Positions 62,543 through 64,000 of a stretch of 64,000 bases of DNA are shown here, piece after piece. Numbering within the stretch: position 1 is the stretch's first letter; each line of letters starts with the position of its first letter. This DNA is from Chromatiaceae bacterium. Lineage in GTDB: Bacteria; Pseudomonadota; Gammaproteobacteria; Chromatiales; Chromatiaceae. The notes beneath the pieces are model-generated. The model saw only the letters and a program-made list of their open reading frames with translations. It ran no database searches and was not told the DNA's origin. The stretch covers positions 124,001-188,000 of the forward strand of contig JACKMU010000007.1 in NCBI GenBank assembly GCA_024235215.1. Direction: 5' to 3'. Both the position numbers and the translations under genes were made by a program.

Positions 62543-63895
62543 ATGAGCTCGATTGCAGAGAATCGTAATGCTATCTGGCGAGACCGGCTGGTGCGCTGCA
62601 GAGAGCGGGTGACCGGAAACCGCGGTCTGGTCGTCGAAGGTAAGCTGACCCGCATGGTCGGGCTGACGCTGGAGGCGGTGGGCTGCCGTGCGGCGATCGG
62701 CGGCCAGTGTGAAGTGGTTAGCGGCAACGGAGAGCGGATCGAGGCGGAGGTGGTGGGTTTTTCCGGTGAAAGCCTTTATCTGATGCCCACGGGGGATATT
62801 CGTGGATTGGAGCAGGATGCACGGGTGATACCCACCGGCCGGGTGTGCGAAGCGGTGGTAGGGGATCATCTGCTGGGCCGGGTGATCGATGGCGCGGGAC
62901 GACCGCTCGACGGTAAGGGTCCAATCGATGACGTCGAGCGGCGTTCTCTGACCGGAAAAAGCTACAATCCGCTGGCGCGCACTCCGATCCGGGAGCCGCT
63001 CGATGTAGGCGTATGTGCAATCAATGCGTTGTTGAGTGTCGGGCGAGGTCAGCGGTTGGGGCTGTTCGCGGGATCCGGCGTCGGCAAGAGTGTGCTACTG
63101 GGCATGATGACCCGCTATACCAACGCAGATGTCACCGTGGTCGGTCTGATCGGCGAACGCGGGCGCGAGGTCAAGGAGTTTGTGGAGAATATACTCGGAG
63201 AACAGGGGTTGTCGCGCGCAGTGGTGGTTGCGGTTCCAGCGGATAATCCACCGCTACGACGCATGCATGGCGCGATGCTGGCAACCAGCATTGCTGAATA
63301 TTTTCGTGATCGGGGGAGACATGTGCTGCTGTTGATGGACTCGTTGACCCGTTTTGCCCAGGCGCAGCGGGAAATAGCGTTGGCGATCAATGAGCCACCT
63401 GCTACCAAAGGATATCCCCCATCAGTATTCGCGAAACTGCCGCAGTTGGTGGAACGTGCCGGAAATGGCGATAAAGGCGGGGGTTCGGTGACCGCCTTCT
63501 ACACTGTACTGGCCGAAGGAGACGATCAAAACGACCCGATCGCAGACGCTGCCAGGGCGATTCTCGACGGACATATCGTCCTTTCGCGCAAACTGGCTGA
63601 GAGCGGGCACTATCCAGCGATCGATATAGAGGCTTCAATCAGCCGCGCGATGAACGATATTACCCACAGAGAGCATCAGCAGGCAGCGCGCAGTTTCAAG
63701 CGGCTCTACTCGCTCTATCGCCAGAATCAGGATCTGATCAGTGTGGGTGCCTACGAACGCGGCTCGGACGAACGCATCGATGCAGCCATCGAGGCGATGC
63801 CGACGCTGGAGCATTTTCTGAATCAGGATATGAACACGCCGGTGAGTCTGGAGCAGAGTCGCACGGATCTCATGACGCTGTTTCCACAAGAATGA
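62543..63895 (+). CDS. fliI: flagellum-specific ATPase FliI
   Basis: A 450-residue F1-beta-like ATPase of the flagellar type III export apparatus. Walker A is AGSGVGKS, Walker B is LLLMDSLTRFAQ, and the EPPATKGYPPSVF segment is diagnostic. It forms a hexamer that aids substrate delivery with FliH and FliJ. It is 12 bases after fliH. The expected next gene is fliJ. Confidence 0.97.
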   Translation: MSSIAENRNAIWRDRLVRCRERVTGNRGLVVEGKLTRMVGLTLEAVGCRAAIGGQCEVVSGNGERIEAEVVGFSGESLYLMPTGDIRGLEQDARVIPTGRVCEAVVGDHLLGRVIDGAGRPLDGKGPIDDVERRSLTGKSYNPLARTPIREPLDVGVCAINALLSVGRGQRLGLFAGSGVGKSVLLGMMTRYTNADVTVVGLIGERGREVKEFVENILGEQGLSRAVVVAVPADNPPLRRMHGAMLATSIAEYFRDRGRHVLLLMDSLTRFAQAQREIALAINEPPATKGYPPSVFAKLPQLVERAGNGDKGGGSVTAFYTVLAEGDDQNDPIADAARAILDGHIVLSRKLAESGHYPAIDIEASISRAMNDITHREHQQAARSFKRLYSLYRQNQDLISVGAYERGSDERIDAAIEAMPTLEHFLNQDMNTPVSLEQSRTDLMTLFPQE

Positions 63896-63942
63896 TCAGT
63901 GTGTGGCAAGGATTCTTCGATAATTGACAAAAGGTGCAATGC

Positions 63943-63959
63943 TTGGCCTGGCCGCTGCG
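63943..63959 (+). promoter_or_regulatory. candidate sigma-54 promoter after fliI
   Basis: TTGGCCTGGCCGCTGCG has TTGGC at -24 and TGC at -12, with GG and GC 10 bases apart. It lies about 50 bases before the start of the next gene. The inner part differs from the TTGGCACG consensus, so this is a moderate match. Confidence 0.45.
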
Positions 63960-63994
63960 GAGTGAGTACAGTGAACTCATTGAAGGGGGAATAG

Positions 63995-64000
63995 ATGTCT
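63995..64000 (+). CDS. start of the next gene (partial; possibly fliJ)
   Basis: ATG TCT at the window edge is preceded by GAAGGGGGA (63982-63990). Only two codons are visible, so the identity cannot be read. In related genomes fliJ follows fliI, but the 99-base gap here is larger than usual. Confidence 0.4.

Noticed and set aside
1..64000. Mobile elements, prophage, CRISPR arrays or defence islands
   Set aside because: No transposase, integrase, phage gene, direct-repeat array or nuclease cassette was seen; gene order is that of a core chromosome.

Overview
The window is a continuous stretch of chromosomal, almost fully coding DNA from a gammaproteobacterium. The gene orders rluC-gph-sppA, trpH-yciO-trpS-scpA-scpB-rluB, clpS-clpA-infA-bpt-aat-trxB-ftsK-lolA-rarA-crcB-serS, rpsF-rpsR-rplI-dnaB-alr-radA and fleQ-fleS-fleR-fliE-fliF-fliG-fliH-fliI are all typical of that class. 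A complete periplasmic nitrate reductase operon, a phosphoribulokinase-like gene and a periplasmic rhodanese would suit a facultatively anaerobic, possibly sulfur-oxidising autotroph (Chromatiales/Sedimenticola-like). That placement is inference from gene content, not from a phylogenetic marker. I saw no prophage, insertion sequence, CRISPR array or integron.

Layout. 1-5.2 kb: end of rluC, a HAD phosphatase, SppA-type protease, secreted rhodanese, an epd-type dehydrogenase (minus), a gene-poor 650 bp, and elbB. 5.2-9.3 kb: a TPR lipoprotein with an ExeA-like ATPase (exopolysaccharide/PEP-CTERM style pair) and csiV. 9.4-12.9 kb: mfd (minus). 13.2-21 kb: napFDAGHBC behind an FNR-type box, followed by moaA, which starts the molybdenum cofactor pathway NapA needs. 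Three strong inverted repeats lie between genes here. 21-29 kb: yciI, yciB, an unknown helical protein, trpH, yciO, an M50 protease, trpS, scpAB, rluB and a cold shock gene. 29.4-42 kb: the N-degron proteolysis cluster (clpS, clpA, bpt, aat), then trxB, ftsK, lolA, rarA, crcB, a DUF190 gene, serS and a 59-codon membrane protein gene. 42-52 kb: yccA, tRNA-Ser(UGA), a YqhA-type gene, the phosphoribulokinase-like gene, ribosomal genes rpsF/rpsR/rplI, dnaB, alr and radA. 52-64 kb: two PilZ-type genes around corB, then the flagellar regulators fleQ, fleS, fleR and the basal-body/export genes fliE to fliI; the next gene starts six bases before the window ends.

The most unusual item is the phosphoribulokinase homologue at 44631-45509. 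Its fold and much of the sugar-phosphate side look conserved. The Walker A residues, the catalytic Asp (Asp42 in the Rhodobacter enzyme) and the Walker B Glu (Glu131) are all replaced. It is probably a catalytically dead or repurposed paralogue. The rest of the window is mainly core genome with some notable regulatory structure.
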